Shown: positions 28,431 to 39,590, counted from the stretch's first letter. The stretch: DNA of 64,000 nucleotides from Candidatus Gastranaerophilales bacterium (GCA_944326915.1 CALVFT010000001.1:310001-374000); one strand, 5' to 3'. Notes: generated from the sequence alone by a model not told the origin. Translations and numbers: made by a program.

Positions 28431-29048
28431 ATGTACGGATACTCTTTTGAGTTAATCACAGGACCAATGAGCTGTGGAAAAACAGAAGAATTATTGAGAA
28501 GAATTAAACGTTGTATTATTGCAAAAAAGAAAGTAAAAGTTATTTCTCCTGATGTTGATACTCGTGCTAAGGGTGATTATATCGAATCAAGAAACGGACT
28601 TTGGTTAGACGCTATTAAAGTTAAACATTCTATTCAAATTTTAAGCGTCGTAAGACCTGAAGACGAAGTGGTAGCTATTGATGAGTTACAATTTTTTGAT
28701 AGTAATATCGTTAAAGTTATTTCAAAACTTATGGAAGAAGGTAAAAAAGTTATCGGAACAGGTCTTGAATTGGATTTTAAAGCAGAACCTTTCGGTAGTA
28801 TGCCGCAATTAATGTGTATTGCGACTGAAGTAGACAAGCTTCATGCTGTTTGTATGAAATGCGGTTGTGAAAACGCAACTAGAACTCAAAGATTAATTGA
28901 TGGAAAACCGGCTGACAAAAATTCTCCACTTATCATGATTGGTGGAGATGAAACTTATGAAGCAAGATGTATTAAATGTTACGAATTACCGGATATACAA
29001 CATGAAAAACAAAAACGCGGACTTAAATTATTAAGCTTTGAACATTAA
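28431..29048 (+). CDS. tdk: Thymidine kinase
   Basis: 205 residues, type II (zinc) thymidine kinase, ATP-dependent phosphorylation of thymidine for salvage. Seen: P-loop ITGPMSCGKTEELLRRI, the Walker-B-like VVAIDELQFFD, and the zinc-binding pair CMKCG..CIKCY. Ends in a 4-nt overlap with the convergent small HTH gene. Confidence 0.95.
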   Translation: MYGYSFELITGPMSCGKTEELLRRIKRCIIAKKKVKVISPDVDTRAKGDYIESRNGLWLDAIKVKHSIQILSVVRPEDEVVAIDELQFFDSNIVKVISKLMEEGKKVIGTGLELDFKAEPFGSMPQLMCIATEVDKLHAVCMKCGCENATRTQRLIDGKPADKNSPLIMIGGDETYEARCIKCYELPDIQHEKQKRGLKLLSFEH

Positions 29049-29305
29049 TCGTCACAAACTTTCAAATCTTTTGGCAAAGCCTCTTCAATCTTTGCTAAAA
29101 ATTCGGATGGTTTTAGACCACAACTTTCCGCTAGTTTGAATATTGTAGTAAGTTGGGGATCTTTTTTCCCCCTTTCAAGTTCACTTATTACAGAACTTGG
29201 AATACTGTATTCTGCACCTATAACATATTGACTTTTATTCCCACGCAGTTTTTTATAAGTATTACCTGCTGTTATACATATTAATTTTTTTACATCTTCT
29301 TGCAT
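29045..29305 (-). CDS. XRE-family small DNA-binding protein (86 aa)
   Basis: Helix-turn-helix of the Cro/C1 type: IGAEYSIPSSVISELERGKKDPQLTTIFKLAESCGLKPSEFL is the helix 2 to helix 5 region. Single-domain repressor size. Divergent from the LuxR-type gene at 29390, with a CTATCG-N6-CGATAG inverted repeat between them as candidate site. Tail-to-tail overlap of 4 nt with tdk. Confidence 0.85.
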   Translation of the reverse strand: MQEDVKKLICITAGNTYKKLRGNKSQYVIGAEYSIPSSVISELERGKKDPQLTTIFKLAESCGLKPSEFLAKIEEALPKDLKVCDD

Positions 29306-29337
29306 ATATTCATTTTTGTATGTATTATGAAATCATT

Positions 29338-29355
29338 CTATCGTGAACGCGATAG
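29338..29355. promoter_or_regulatory. Candidate operator between the XRE and LuxR-type genes
   Basis: CTATCG, 6 nt, CGATAG: perfect 6-bp inverted repeat, notably GC-richer than the flanks, in the 84-nt divergent gap. Probable binding site of one of the two regulators. Confidence 0.5.
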
Positions 29356-29389
29356 TAATTAATATAATTCATCTGGGGTTTGAAATTAT

Positions 29390-29659
29390 ATGGAAAAGAA
29401 AATAAAATTTACTAATAGAGAAATTCAGGTCCTTAATTTAGCTGCACTAGGATACACAAATAAAGAAATTGGATATATTTTAAAATACAGTTACTACACA
29501 ATAAAAAAAGATATTAGTAACATTATCCAAAAAAGTAATACTAAAAATAGAATTCATGCAGTATATCAATTAACACTGAAAGGATATGTGGATATTGATT
29601 TGATAGAAAAACAAAAAGGGCAGACAAACTTTGTCAGCCCTTCAAATCTGTGTGAGTAA
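29390..29659 (+). CDS. LuxR-type HTH protein without receiver (89 aa)
   Basis: GerE/LuxR helix-turn-helix: FTNREIQVLNLAALGYTNKEIGYILKYSYYTIKKDISNIIQKSNTKNRIHAVYQL. There is no receiver or sensing domain, so it is a stand-alone DNA-binding domain. A second such gene lies at 30466. The last codons of this gene also encode the terminator of the convergent minus-strand gene (29616-29642). Confidence 0.85.
   Translation: MEKKIKFTNREIQVLNLAALGYTNKEIGYILKYSYYTIKKDISNIIQKSNTKNRIHAVYQLTLKGYVDIDLIEKQKGQTNFVSPSNLCE
29610..29642 (-). terminator. Terminator of the 137-aa gene, inside the LuxR-type CDS
   Basis: On the minus strand AAGGGC-TGACAAA / TTTGTC-GCCCTT type stem (29642-29616), with one unpaired A-A position, followed by TTTTTGT. 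It has no T-run in the plus direction, so it serves the minus-strand gene although it lies in the coding end of the opposite gene. Confidence 0.8.
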
Positions 29660-29679
29660 ATGTTTATTTATAAGTTGGT

Positions 29680-30093
29680 TTATGAAATCCCGAATTGTTT
29701 ATTTAAAGCTTCAAATTCACTTGAAGCAAATAATTGTTCAGCATTATTTGTTGTAGATAATGTATCTATACCTTTTGCAAAAGATGTTGTAATGTTTGCA
29801 ACACTTGCATATTGAGCTGCTGTAGGTAATGGAGCTTTAATTCCTGCCATTGCATACATTTCTGATAATTCTGCAGCATCTGCTTTTGGTAATGCTGAGG
29901 TTTGTTTTACAAATCCCAAAGCATTTGCAAAATATCTAGGATCTAATAAGTCATCTCCTAATTCTTTTGTTTCTGCCTGTTTACCAACAGGTACATTTTG
30001 TTTTACTTCTTTTGCTTCTTCATTTTTAGTTAATTCTTTTTGTGTAAAGAAGTTTAATCCTTTGTTAAATTTTCCATTGATTCCATCAACCAT
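29680..30093 (-). CDS. Unknown 137-aa protein, sigma-28-like promoter
   Basis: Not recognised. N-terminus without signal peptide (MVDGINGKFNKGLNFFTQKEL), a Lys/Glu-rich linker, then an Ala-rich helical part (YFANALGFVKQTSALPKADAAELSEMYAMAG). GGAG lies 9 nt before the ATG. The promoter at 30126-30153 matches the pattern found before five other signal-peptide-less proteins in this window. A strong terminator follows. Confidence 0.7.
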   Translation of the reverse strand: MVDGINGKFNKGLNFFTQKELTKNEEAKEVKQNVPVGKQAETKELGDDLLDPRYFANALGFVKQTSALPKADAAELSEMYAMAGIKAPLPTAAQYASVANITTSFAKGIDTLSTTNNAEQLFASSEFEALNKQFGIS

Positions 30094-30125
30094 TTTTTAG
30101 TTCTCCATATTTACTCACATTGTAT

Positions 30126-30153
30126 ACATCGGTTAGTTATTTAATAATCTTTA
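30126..30153 (-). promoter_or_regulatory. Sigma-28-like promoter of the 137-aa gene
   Basis: Minus strand: TAAAGATT (30153-30146), 12 nt, ACCGATGT (30133-30126). Leader of about 25-30 nt to the ATG at 30093. Confidence 0.62.
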
Positions 30154-30465
30154 ATCAAAAAGCATATTTTAATAACTTTTGTTACAATCGTTTACATCTT
30201 AATACTCTTTATTGTATCCTCTCTTAAAATTGATTTCCATATTTATATAAAGTATTTTCTTTTTGTAAAATTGCATGTTTCGTTATATTTTTTGTATATC
30301 TTGTAACATTTTGTAATATATTTATTATATATTTTTTAGTTATATATTATATCTATTTTGGCAAAATTAGCACATTTCTAAAAATACTAGACAAAAGGCT
30401 AATATCTATATCAGTGTCTTTTGATACGATTGAGAAGTAAGCTACTATCTGAAAGGAGCTGGGGG
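30154..30465. other. A+T-rich spacer before the second LuxR-type gene
   Basis: About 310 nt, nearly all A/T, with repeated TTGTAAxATTTTGTAA-like words around 30300-30320. No ORF. It should hold the promoter of the LuxR-type gene at 30466, but no convincing box pair stands out. Confidence 0.4.
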
Positions 30466-30696
30466 ATGTCAGGGTATAGTAACACTTACGGTATAAAGAA
30501 GAATAAGGAATTAACAACAAGAGAATTTGAAGTTTTACTAAGAATAGTCCAAGGACTCTCTAACAAAGAAATCGGGAAAGAATTATTTATCACTCATCAC
30601 ACAGTAAAAGCACATATAAGTGCTATTTTCAAAAAGTTTGGGGTTACTAATAGAACAGAAGCTGCTATGAAAGCTAGAGATTTAGGGTTAATTTAG
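30466..30696 (+). CDS. LuxR-type HTH protein without receiver (76 aa)
   Basis: Start at 30466 chosen because AAAGGAG ends 7-8 nt upstream; the open frame begins earlier at a TTG. LuxR/GerE domain: LTTREFEVLLRIVQGLSNKEIGKELFITHHTVKAHISAIFKKFGVTNRTEAAMKARDLGLI, i.e. the complete four-helix domain and nothing else. Similar to, but distinct from, the protein at 29390. Convergent with lepA, stops 4 nt apart. Confidence 0.88.
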   Translation: MSGYSNTYGIKKNKELTTREFEVLLRIVQGLSNKEIGKELFITHHTVKAHISAIFKKFGVTNRTEAAMKARDLGLI

Positions 30697-30699
30697 TTA

Positions 30700-32502
30700 T
30701 TATTCATCATCTAAACTTAATACAGCCATAAACGCTTCTTGTGGAACTTCCACACGACCGACTGATTTCATGCGTTTTTTACCTTTTTTCTGTTTTTCTA
30801 ACAATTTTCTTTTACGCGAAATATCGCCACCATAACATTTATCAAGAACATTTTTTCTCATTGCTTTGATATTTGTTCTTGCAATTACTCTTCCTCCAAC
30901 TGCTGCTTGAATAGGAACTTCAAACAATTGTCGAGGAATAATATCTTTCAATTTTGTAGTAAGCTTTTGTCCTATATAAAATGCACTATCTTCATGACAT
31001 ATTACAGATAAAGCATCAACAACTTCACCGGCAAGCATAATATCAAGTTTTACCAACTTAGAACGTTTGTAATCTTTGAATTCGTAATCCATACTTGCGT
31101 AACCTTTTGTTCTTGACTTAAGTTGGTCGTAAAAATCTGTAATAACTTCACTCAAAGGTATTTCATATTCCAAATTTGCTCTTACTTTATCAATATAGGA
31201 CATATTAATGAATATACCTCGTTTTGTTTGGCACAAGTCCATCAATGTTCCTACATAATCGTTTGGAGTAATTATTTGCACTCTGACATAAGGTTCTTCG
31301 ATGTAGTCTCTAACTTGTGCTGGTGGTAAATTTGCCGGATTATCAATCTCAACCATTTCACCATTTGTCTTATAAACTTTGTACACAACAGATGGAGCTG
31401 TTGTAACTAATGAAAGATTATATTCACGTTCCAATCTTTCTTGAGCAATCTCCATATGGAGCATTCCCAAAAATCCGCATCTAAAACCAAAACCTAATGC
31501 AGAAGAAGTTTCCGGTTCAAAAGTAATACTACTATCATTAAGTTTTAGTTTTTCTAAAGCTTCTTTTAAATCTTGATATTCATCATTATCCACCGGATAC
31601 ATACCTGAAAATACCATTGGTAAAGCTTCTTTATAACCAGGCAAAGGTTCTGCAGCAGGAGCTTCTATATGAGTAATAGTATCACCCACAAATCTTGTCA
31701 GTTCTTTGATAGATCCCGCAAAATACCCTACGTCACCACATACCAGTTCATCTACTTGAACCCTTGTTGGTGTAAGATATCCAAGTTCTACAATTTCATA
31801 TTCTTTACCTGATGCCATAAATTTAACTTTGTCACCAAGTTTCATTTTTCCATCAACTATTTTAAAGAAACAAAGAGTACCTAAATACTGATCATAAGCA
31901 CTATCAAATACAAGAGCTCGAAGAGGTTTTTCTGTAGTATCAACAGGAGGTGGGATTAGATCAACAACAGCTTCAAGTACATCTTGAATACCTTCACCTG
32001 TTTTCGCACTTACCGGAATAGCTAAAGAAGCATCAATACCAAGTACTTCTTCTATTTCAGCTTTTACTCTTTCTACATCAGCAGAAGGTAAATCAATTTT
32101 GTTTATTACAGGAATAATTTCCAAATCTTGTTCAATAGCCAAATAAACATTTGCAAGAGTTTGAGCCTCAACACCTTGAGTTGCATCAACGATCAGCAAA
32201 GCTCCTTCACAAGCTGCAAGAGAACGAGACACTTCATAAGAAAAATCAACGTGCCCTGGGGTATCAATAAGATTTAAGATGTAATCTTTTCCATCTTTTG
32301 CTTTATAATTCATCCTTGCGGCATTAAGTTTTATTGTAATACCTCTTTCGCGCTCAATATCCATTGAGTCAAGAATTTGGTTTTGCATATCTCTTTGAGC
32401 AACAGTACCTGTCTGTTCTAACAAACGGTCTGCTAATGTTGACTTTCCGTGGTCAATATGGGCTATTATACAAAAATTTCTAACGTTCTCTTTATATTTC
32501 AT
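30700..32502 (-). CDS. lepA: Elongation factor 4 (LepA)
   Basis: 600 residues, normal length. GTPase motifs [18 protein letters not shown] and NKIDLPSAD in the first 135 residues, EF-G-like domains II, III and V, and the lysine-rich LepA-specific C-terminal domain ([17 protein letters not shown]). Ribosome back-translocase/fidelity factor. Single gene. Confidence 0.97.
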   Translation of the reverse strand: MKYKENVRNFCIIAHIDHGKSTLADRLLEQTGTVAQRDMQNQILDSMDIERERGITIKLNAARMNYKAKDGKDYILNLIDTPGHVDFSYEVSRSLAACEGALLIVDATQGVEAQTLANVYLAIEQDLEIIPVINKIDLPSADVERVKAEIEEVLGIDASLAIPVSAKTGEGIQDVLEAVVDLIPPPVDTTEKPLRALVFDSAYDQYLGTLCFFKIVDGKMKLGDKVKFMASGKEYEIVELGYLTPTRVQVDELVCGDVGYFAGSIKELTRFVGDTITHIEAPAAEPLPGYKEALPMVFSGMYPVDNDEYQDLKEALEKLKLNDSSITFEPETSSALGFGFRCGFLGMLHMEIAQERLEREYNLSLVTTAPSVVYKVYKTNGEMVEIDNPANLPPAQVRDYIEEPYVRVQIITPNDYVGTLMDLCQTKRGIFINMSYIDKVRANLEYEIPLSEVITDFYDQLKSRTKGYASMDYEFKDYKRSKLVKLDIMLAGEVVDALSVICHEDSAFYIGQKLTTKLKDIIPRQLFEVPIQAAVGGRVIARTNIKAMRKNVLDKCYGGDISRKRKLLEKQKKGKKRMKSVGRVEVPQEAFMAVLSLDDE

Positions 32503-32545
32503 ACTCTCTATTATATTTGAAAAACAGTTGATATCAATATTTTCT

Positions 32546-33961
32546 TCAAATATTCATTTTAGGAAGTATAAAAGTAATTTTTGTATAATCATCAACCTTA
32601 CTTTCTGCATAGATATTTCCGCCATGAGCTTCTATGATTTTTTTACAAATATACAACCCTAATCCCGTACCTGCTCTTTTGTTTTGTTCCGCAAGAGTGA
32701 CGAATTTTTCAAAAACATCATTTGGATTTGCAAGATCTATTCCGTGTGAAAAATTTTTTATTGAAAAAACAAAATCAGTTTTTGTTTCATATAATTCTAT
32801 TGTTATTTTTGAATTTTTATAGGCATATTCAACAGAATTGAATAAAAGGTTTTGTATTACTCTTTTTATTTCAATACAATCAACCATCGTTTCACTGTTT
32901 CTTGAACTGCAATTAAACATTAATTGTTGATGTTTTTCTTCAAACAAATATTTTGTTTCCTCAATACATTCTGCAATAAGAACCTTTAAAGATGCTTGTT
33001 TTTTATTCAACTTTAAATTCTCATTATCAAATTTATATTTATGCAGAATATTATCTACTAAATTTTTCATATATTTTGCAGCACCTAAAATATCTTTTAT
33101 TATTTCATGCTGCATTTCATTTAATTCTAACCCATTATTCTTTAGCAATAATTCTAGCGCACAGATTTCAGCATTTACAGGGGTTTTCAAATCATGTGTT
33201 ACCATTGCCAAAAAAGTTTCTTTTCTGTCATTCAAAGCTTCTCTTAGACAATTTATTTTTAAAGCATTATATATTTGGGAGCGAACTACATTAATATTAA
33301 AAGGTTTTTCAATATATGCATATGAACCCAAATCAAAACTTCTTATTTTATTTTCAGGATCATTGAGTGCAGAAATAAACATTATAGGAGTGTCTGAATT
33401 TAGTTTGGTCTTTTTTATCACTTCCGCCAAATCAAAACCGGACATTTCAGGCATCATTATATCTAATAAGAATAAATCATATTTATTATATTCTATTATT
33501 TTTGCAGCCTCTAGAGGTTTTGTAAATGCAGACAGCTCAAGTCCCATATCAGATAATGTTTCTTTTAAAAGATCAATATTCATCTGATTATCATCTACTA
33601 TCATAACTTTCAAACCTTTTAGGTAATAATTTGAAGTAGAAACTTGTTTTATTTCACCTGTTTTATCTTTTTTTCTAAAAAAATTATGAATTAACTTTGT
33701 ATCTACAGGATATTTTACAACATTTTTCACACCACAAGAATTTGCTGATAGTATATTTTTTCTTGAAATCTCATCTGAAGCTATCCATACTTCTAAATTT
33801 GGATGAGTTTTACAAAATTTTTTAATCTGATTTATATTTTTAAAATCAGTTTTAATTATACATAATTTTTTGAGAGCAAGATTCTTAACCCCTTTTAGTT
33901 CTCTGAAGTCTTCAACAAAAATAATATTTTCATTTTCAGCTTTACTGACTAACTCTTGCAT
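32546..33961 (-). CDS. Hybrid response regulator/sensor histidine kinase
   Basis: 471 residues, no membrane segment. Order: a degenerate receiver-like N-terminal part (about 1-100, [18 protein letters not shown] at its end); a true receiver ([11 protein letters not shown], phospho-acceptor Asp in [13 protein letters not shown], Lys in YIEKPF); HisKA with the phosphorylated His in [16 protein letters not shown]; HATPase_c with N box [12 protein letters not shown] and G box [14 protein letters not shown] cytoplasmic receiver-kinase that probably takes phosphate from another system. Partner unknown; no adjacent regulator. Confidence 0.88.
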   Translation of the reverse strand: MQELVSKAENENIIFVEDFRELKGVKNLALKKLCIIKTDFKNINQIKKFCKTHPNLEVWIASDEISRKNILSANSCGVKNVVKYPVDTKLIHNFFRKKDKTGEIKQVSTSNYYLKGLKVMIVDDNQMNIDLLKETLSDMGLELSAFTKPLEAAKIIEYNKYDLFLLDIMMPEMSGFDLAEVIKKTKLNSDTPIMFISALNDPENKIRSFDLGSYAYIEKPFNINVVRSQIYNALKINCLREALNDRKETFLAMVTHDLKTPVNAEICALELLLKNNGLELNEMQHEIIKDILGAAKYMKNLVDNILHKYKFDNENLKLNKKQASLKVLIAECIEETKYLFEEKHQQLMFNCSSRNSETMVDCIEIKRVIQNLLFNSVEYAYKNSKITIELYETKTDFVFSIKNFSHGIDLANPNDVFEKFVTLAEQNKRAGTGLGLYICKKIIEAHGGNIYAESKVDDYTKITFILPKMNI

Positions 33962-34095
33962 ATTATTAATACTATATATTTACAAAAAACGGGCAATTAC
34001 CCTATCAGGCTATTTAGGTCAAAATTTAAACAAAATCATACTTTTAAAGTACTTAATTTTTTGGAATAACATTTTTTTAATGATAAAATAAAATT

Positions 34096-35994
34096 ATGGC
34101 TAACACACTGGAAGAATTAATTTCACAAATAAAAGACCGACTTGATATTGTAGAAGTTGTTTCTGAAAAAGTTATACTAAAAAAATCAGGCGGACATTAT
34201 TGGGGATTGTGTCCTTTTCACAAGGAAAAAACACCTTCTTTTTCTGTTAATCCTAATCTTGGCATTTTTAAATGTTTCGGTTGTGGAGAAGGTGGAGATG
34301 CCCTTACCTTCATAATGAAGACGGAAAACAAAGAATTTATTGACGTTATCAGAGAATTAGCTAATAAATTTGGGCTTGAAATGCCTAAAAATTACGTCAA
34401 AAATGGTGAATCTAAAGGCCTAAAAGAAGAAATGATTAAAGCTTGTCAAAGAGCTGCTGAATTTTATAATCTCAGACTTTTACAAGATAAATCACCTGAA
34501 GTTACAAAAGTTTTGCAATATCTTACTGATAGAGGTATCACAAAAGATATTATTGAAAAATTTACAATTGGTTACGCACCTAAAGCTTATACAACCTTTT
34601 ATGAAAGATTTAAAAGTGAATTTAGTGATGAAGTTCTAGAAAAAGCAGGACTTATTTCTGCCGGCAAAGAATCTAAATATATAGACAGATTTAGAAACAG
34701 AATCATAATTCCAATTCAAAATGAATTCGGAGAGTACGTTGCATTTGGTGCAAGAGCTGTTGAAAAAGACCAAATGCCAAAATACTTAAACTCTTCTGAT
34801 TCTTTAATTTATAACAAAAGTAAAATATTATACGGTCTTTATACTGCAAAAGATGCGATTAAAGAATATGACAGTGTTATCCTTATGGAAGGTTATTTTG
34901 ACGTAATCTCTGCACAAGCACATGGTATTGAAAATGCCGTTGCATCTTGTGGAACATCACTTACTTCAGAACACATCAAACTCCTTTCAAGATACACGTC
35001 TTCCAGAAAAATTTACCTATCTTTTGATACCGACAATGCAGGTCAAAAAGCAACAAACAGAAATGCGGAATTAATAAAAGAAGCTTTCACAGGATTAGGA
35101 AATATTAAACAGTTTGACGAAAGCTATATGTCACCGTCAGAAGATAAATATTCATGTGAAATTAGAGTAATAGCACCACCTGAAGGAAAAGATCCTGATG
35201 AGTTTATTCGCTCTGTAGGAGCAGAAAGTTATAGAGAATATATGCAAAATGCTCCGCTTTTGCTTGATTTTCAACTTAACAGTATTTTAAAAGAAAGAGT
35301 GAATGCAAATTCTCCATTAGAAAAAACTCGTTTGGTAAAACAAATTATTCCTCTTTTACAAGAAATAAAAAATGCAATCGTTCAATCTGAGTATACAAGA
35401 ATGGTTGCAAATACATTAGCAATAGATGAAAATGCTCTTTTAAGAGAAGTAAAAAAAGCAAACAGAATAACGTCAAATACACAAACTATTGAAACTAATG
35501 TTAATAAAATTGTAAAGAAAAATTTAACAATTGCACAAAGAGCGCAAAAAAATTTGTTGAGTGTTTTTCTTGTTACCGACAGCCATTTTTCTTTAGAACA
35601 AATTAAAGAATTTATTGGCGATGCCCCGTTTACGGACGAAACGTTAATAAATGTAAAATCTACAATTGACAAATTAACATGTACCGTAAATAATGTGAAA
35701 GAATTGATTGAACAGCTATATACAGCATTCATTCAAGAGCCGGAAATACAAAACCTGATAACTGATTTAATTAGTATTTCTGAAACTTTTAAGAATCTGG
35801 ATGACAAAGATTTTCTAACAGCAATTCAAGAAAATATCAATAGACTAAATCAATGCCAATCAGAAAAAGAAAAAGAAAGAATACGTAATTTATATAAAAG
35901 CGCAAATGATAATGAAACAGAAGCCCTAAAAATTCAAATGCAGCTTAGAGATAAAATAAATAATAGACTAAAATTGGAGAAAATGAATGAGTAA
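34096..35994 (+). CDS. dnaG: DNA primase
   Basis: 632 residues. N-terminal CHC2 zinc finger ([22 protein letters not shown]), TOPRIM catalytic core ([11 protein letters not shown] and [12 protein letters not shown] with acidic metal ligands) and a helicase-interacting C-terminal part. Its 3' end overlaps rpoD by 8 nt, the classic dnaG-rpoD macromolecular-synthesis arrangement. Confidence 0.97.
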   Translation: MANTLEELISQIKDRLDIVEVVSEKVILKKSGGHYWGLCPFHKEKTPSFSVNPNLGIFKCFGCGEGGDALTFIMKTENKEFIDVIRELANKFGLEMPKNYVKNGESKGLKEEMIKACQRAAEFYNLRLLQDKSPEVTKVLQYLTDRGITKDIIEKFTIGYAPKAYTTFYERFKSEFSDEVLEKAGLISAGKESKYIDRFRNRIIIPIQNEFGEYVAFGARAVEKDQMPKYLNSSDSLIYNKSKILYGLYTAKDAIKEYDSVILMEGYFDVISAQAHGIENAVASCGTSLTSEHIKLLSRYTSSRKIYLSFDTDNAGQKATNRNAELIKEAFTGLGNIKQFDESYMSPSEDKYSCEIRVIAPPEGKDPDEFIRSVGAESYREYMQNAPLLLDFQLNSILKERVNANSPLEKTRLVKQIIPLLQEIKNAIVQSEYTRMVANTLAIDENALLREVKKANRITSNTQTIETNVNKIVKKNLTIAQRAQKNLLSVFLVTDSHFSLEQIKEFIGDAPFTDETLINVKSTIDKLTCTVNNVKELIEQLYTAFIQEPEIQNLITDLISISETFKNLDDKDFLTAIQENINRLNQCQSEKEKERIRNLYKSANDNETEALKIQMQLRDKINNRLKLEKMNE

Positions 35995-37087
35995 AAAAAG
36001 ACAATCTGGTTCTTCTATTGTAAGTATTATGGATGATGAAAATTTGGATTTACACAATATAGACGAAGATGCAGCTCTTTCTCAGGATGCTGATGGTGTT
36101 AATTATATGAATATGGACATCAGTACAGATAATATTGAGGATATTGTTACTGAAAAAATGGAACACAAGGTTAATATAGATGATATCTATATGATGAATT
36201 CTTCTCATGAAGAAAATGAAAATGATTTTGAACTTCCAAAAGGTATAGCTGTTGATGACCCTGTAAGATTATATTTAAGAGAAATTGGCAGAATAAAACT
36301 TTTATCAGCTAATGAAGAAATAGAATTAGCAAGAAAAATATTAGAAGGTGGAACACCTGGTGCTATCGCAAAAAGAAAACTTGTTCAAGCTAACTTACGT
36401 TTAGTTGTAAGTATTGCAAAAAAATATGTAGGACGCGGAATGTTATTTTTGGACCTTATTCAAGAAGGAAACTTAGGTCTTATTCGTGCAGCTGAAAAAT
36501 TTGACCATGAAAGAGGTTTCAAATTTTCAACATATGCTACTTGGTGGATTAGACAAGCTATAACAAGAGCTATTGCAGACCAAGCTAGAACTATAAGAAT
36601 TCCTGTTCACATGGTTGAAACAATTAATAAATTGAAAAAAGTTACAAGAAGACTAGCTCAAGAACTTTCAAGAAAACCTACTGAAGATGAATTAGCTATT
36701 GAAATGAACGTATCAATACCTAAACTTCGTGAAATCATTAAAATAGCTCAAGAACCTCTATCTCTTGAAACTCCTATTGGTAAAGAAGAAGATTCAAGAT
36801 TGGGTGATTTTATTGAAGACAAAGAAGCTGATGCTCCAATCAAAACAGTTGCTTCTGAACTTTTAAGAGAAGACTTGGCAGAAGTTCTTTGTACATTATC
36901 ACCAAGAGAACGTGATGTTCTAAGACTTCGTTTTGGTATGGATGACGGACGCCAAAGAACTTTGGAAGAAGTTGGTCAATTATTCGGTGTTACTCGTGAA
37001 CGTATCAGACAGATCGAAGCAAAAGCGCTTAGAAAATTACGTCACCCTAACAGAAGCAAACGCTTAAGAGAATATGTAGAATCATAA
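35987..37087 (+). CDS. rpoD: Primary sigma factor RpoD
   Basis: 366 residues. An acidic N-terminal part of about 90 residues replaces a long region 1; region 1.2 ([13 protein letters not shown]), 2.1-2.4 ([34 protein letters not shown]), region 3 and region 4 ([29 protein letters not shown]) are intact. Recognises the TTGACA/TATAAT promoters seen at 48125, 54481 and 54807. Translation probably coupled to dnaG. Confidence 0.97.
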   Translation: MSKKRQSGSSIVSIMDDENLDLHNIDEDAALSQDADGVNYMNMDISTDNIEDIVTEKMEHKVNIDDIYMMNSSHEENENDFELPKGIAVDDPVRLYLREIGRIKLLSANEEIELARKILEGGTPGAIAKRKLVQANLRLVVSIAKKYVGRGMLFLDLIQEGNLGLIRAAEKFDHERGFKFSTYATWWIRQAITRAIADQARTIRIPVHMVETINKLKKVTRRLAQELSRKPTEDELAIEMNVSIPKLREIIKIAQEPLSLETPIGKEEDSRLGDFIEDKEADAPIKTVASELLREDLAEVLCTLSPRERDVLRLRFGMDDGRQRTLEEVGQLFGVTRERIRQIEAKALRKLRHPNRSKRLREYVES

Positions 37088-37102
37088 AAATTAATAAACT
37101 AT

Positions 37103-37130
37103 AAAAACTCCCGAATAATGGGAGTTTTTA
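37103..37130 (+). terminator. Terminator of dnaG-rpoD
   Basis: AAAAACTCCC / GGGAGTTTTT (37103-37112, 37120-37129), ten perfect pairs ending in the T-run. Confidence 0.92.
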
Positions 37131-37145
37131 TTTTATAATAATGAC

Positions 37146-37922
37146 ATGGCTATTAAAATTTTTATATTTTTTATTATTACTTTATTCATTTGGGGAGTGT
37201 TTATCGAACCAAACTTGTTGTATGTGAATAAACTACAAATTAAAGATAACGAACTCAAAGGATTAAAAGTTGTTTTTATAAGCGACTTACATATAAAAAC
37301 TTTTGAAAAAATTCGATTAAAAAGAATTGTTAATACCATTAACGAACAAAATGCCGATTTTATTTTGCTTGGTGGAGATTATGTAAGCGGACATAAAAAA
37401 GGGCAATCAATGCCTGTAAAACAAATAGTAAAAGAATTAGCTTTTTTAAAATCAAAAAACGGGACTTTTGCTGTAATTGGAAATCACGATGGATGGCAAG
37501 GCAAAGAAGAAGTTATAAAAGAATTTAAAACTTCCGGAATTAATGTTTTACTAAATAACAATATAAATACTTGTAATGTTTGTATTGCTGGGGTTGATGA
37601 TTTACAGACAGGAAACCCTGATATAAAAAAAGCTTTGCACAATTGCAACTCGCCAATATTATTATTAACTCATACTCCTGATATTTTTCCTGATATTCCT
37701 CAAGAAGTTAATTTAACTCTTGCTGGACATTTACATGCAGGACAAATAAGAATTCCTTTTTTCGGAGCAATGATTTTGCCTTCTAAATTTGGTAAACGTT
37801 ATGAAAAAGGCTTAATCATTGAAGATAATAAAAAACTTTTTGTAACAAGTGGTCTTGGTACTAGTATTTTACCGTTAAGATTCAATTGTAGACCTGAAAT
37901 AGTTGTAATTGATTTTTTATAA
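37146..37922 (+). CDS. YkuE-like calcineurin-type metallophosphoesterase
   Basis: 258 residues. N-terminal hydrophobic anchor (IFIFFIITLFIWGVFI). Dimetal motifs in order: SDLHI, GGDY, GNHDG, LLTHTPD and AGHLHAGQ. Membrane-associated phosphoesterase family containing UDP-diacylglucosamine hydrolase-like LpxG/LpxH relatives; the family's YkuE type is anchored and broad. A role in lipid or nucleotide phosphoester hydrolysis is possible; substrate unknown. Confidence 0.88.
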   Translation: MAIKIFIFFIITLFIWGVFIEPNLLYVNKLQIKDNELKGLKVVFISDLHIKTFEKIRLKRIVNTINEQNADFILLGGDYVSGHKKGQSMPVKQIVKELAFLKSKNGTFAVIGNHDGWQGKEEVIKEFKTSGINVLLNNNINTCNVCIAGVDDLQTGNPDIKKALHNCNSPILLLTHTPDIFPDIPQEVNLTLAGHLHAGQIRIPFFGAMILPSKFGKRYEKGLIIEDNKKLFVTSGLGTSILPLRFNCRPEIVVIDFL

Positions 37923-38006
37923 AATATTAATTTTATTTCCGTTTTTCTATTGATTATAAAATTTTTCTGTTATATTATTCCTTTGTTGGCAAAAAAGGAA
38001 TAGATT

Positions 38007-38162
38007 ATGGATACTAATTTGCAAAAAGAAATTCTTAAGAATATCGAACTCACAGAAGATATTTTGAAAATGAATATGGAAACAACTTTTGAAACTTATT
38101 GTGAAATGAAAGCAAGATTACAGTTTTTGACATATATTGCTCTGCGTGGTAATAAAGAATAA
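38007..38162 (+). CDS. Small helical protein, unknown (51 aa)
   Basis: Found in the gap after the phosphoesterase. ATG at 38007 with AAGGAA 6 nt upstream, 51 codons to TAA. Begins MDTNLQKEILKNIELTEDIL and continues as an amphipathic helix with a single Cys (ETYCEMKARLQFLTY). A TTGATT-17 nt-TATTAT promoter lies about 30 nt upstream. No family recognised; the good ribosome site and codon pattern support a real gene. Confidence 0.6.
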   Translation: MDTNLQKEILKNIELTEDILKMNMETTFETYCEMKARLQFLTYIALRGNKE

Positions 38163-38362
38163 AAATTTATAAATATTTTGCATAATGAAAATTTTCATTT
38201 TTAATAAATTGTGGTATTATAGTTAACAAAAAACTTTTAATGGCAAAACTTTTAGAGTACATTTCAAATTTTTGGAAACTTTTTTTTAAAAAAAACATCT
38301 TTATATTTGTAAGTTGTACAACAAAAGTTTAGGGTTAAGAGTATTGGAGGAAATACTATTAA

Positions 38363-39583
38363 ATGAGAAACATTATGAAAAAAAGTTTTATTTTCTTAAG
38401 TGCATTTATCTTTTTATCAGGTTGGGTTATTAGAGATAATGTATTTGCATACAGTCCTACAGACTTATATGACCAAGTTTGGAAACTTATTAATGTAAAA
38501 TTTGTAGACCAAACTAATAATGCTCAAGATTGGTCAAAATGGCGTCATAAATATGACAGCAAAATTAGAACAAATGAAGATGCTTACGTTGCAATCAACA
38601 CTATGATTGCAAGTTTGAATGATCCTTATACCAAATTTTTAGATCCGAAAGAATTTGCTGAAGAAACGAGTTCTATAAAAGGCTCATTAAAAGGTATTGG
38701 GATTCAAATCGCAGTAAAAGACGGTAAACTAACAGTTATTTCACCTATTGAAGATACTCCTGCAGAAAAAGCCGGAATTTTGGCAGATGATGAAATTTTA
38801 GAAATTGATGGAGTAAGCACAAAAGGTATTACAGTTGATAAAGCTGCTGATAAAATCAGAGGAAAAGAAGGAACACAAGTTACCTTGCTAATCAAACGCA
38901 AAGATCAAGAACCAAAATTATACACAGTTACAAGAGCCGAAATAGAAATAAAATCAATTTCACAAAAAGTTCCAACTGATGTAAAAATTCCTGAAGATTT
39001 TTGCTATATAAGATTAAGCTCATTCATAAGCAGAAATGCTGCTAATGAATTTGGTGCAATCTTAAATAAATCTAAAAATAAGAAAGGTTTTATTGTAGAT
39101 TTAAGATCAAATCCTGGAGGATTGTTAACTAACGCAATTTATATTTCTGATATGTTTCTTGATGGAGGAACTATCGTAAGTACCGTAGATAGAGACGGCT
39201 ATAAAGAAACACAAAGAGCAACTCCTGGGGTATATACTAAAAAACCAGTTGTTATACTAATAAATAAAGGATCTGCTTCTGCTTCTGAAATTTTCTCTGG
39301 AGCTATGAAAGATAACCACAGAGCTGTTATCATTGGAGAACAATCTTTTGGAAAAGGTTTGGTACAAGAAATCAACAAACTTCCTTATGAAGCAGGTATT
39401 AATATCACTATTCAAAAATATTTAACTCCTAACGGAACTGATATCAATAAAAAAGGTATCACTCCTGATATAAAAGTTGAATTAACAGAAGAAAACGTGA
39501 AAAATAAAGATGATGTTCAGTTGAAAAAAGCTATTGAAGTACTTACTAAAATGACCAATGGTCAAACAATAGCAAATCAATAA
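38363..39583 (+). CDS. CtpA-type S41 carboxy-terminal processing protease
   Basis: 406 residues with N-terminal signal peptide/anchor (MKKSFIFLSAFIFLSGWVI). PDZ domain about 100-190 (GIGIQIAVKDGKLTVISPIEDTPAEKAGI), then the S41 core with LRSNPGG, nucleophile Ser in GSASASEIFSGA and general-base Lys in GEQSFGKGLVQ. Periplasmic protease that trims C-termini of envelope proteins. GGAGG precedes the ATG with a rather long 12-nt spacing. Confidence 0.94.
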   Translation: MRNIMKKSFIFLSAFIFLSGWVIRDNVFAYSPTDLYDQVWKLINVKFVDQTNNAQDWSKWRHKYDSKIRTNEDAYVAINTMIASLNDPYTKFLDPKEFAEETSSIKGSLKGIGIQIAVKDGKLTVISPIEDTPAEKAGILADDEILEIDGVSTKGITVDKAADKIRGKEGTQVTLLIKRKDQEPKLYTVTRAEIEIKSISQKVPTDVKIPEDFCYIRLSSFISRNAANEFGAILNKSKNKKGFIVDLRSNPGGLLTNAIYISDMFLDGGTIVSTVDRDGYKETQRATPGVYTKKPVVILINKGSASASEIFSGAMKDNHRAVIIGEQSFGKGLVQEINKLPYEAGINITIQKYLTPNGTDINKKGITPDIKVELTEENVKNKDDVQLKKAIEVLTKMTNGQTIANQ

Positions 39584-39590
39584 TTTTCTG

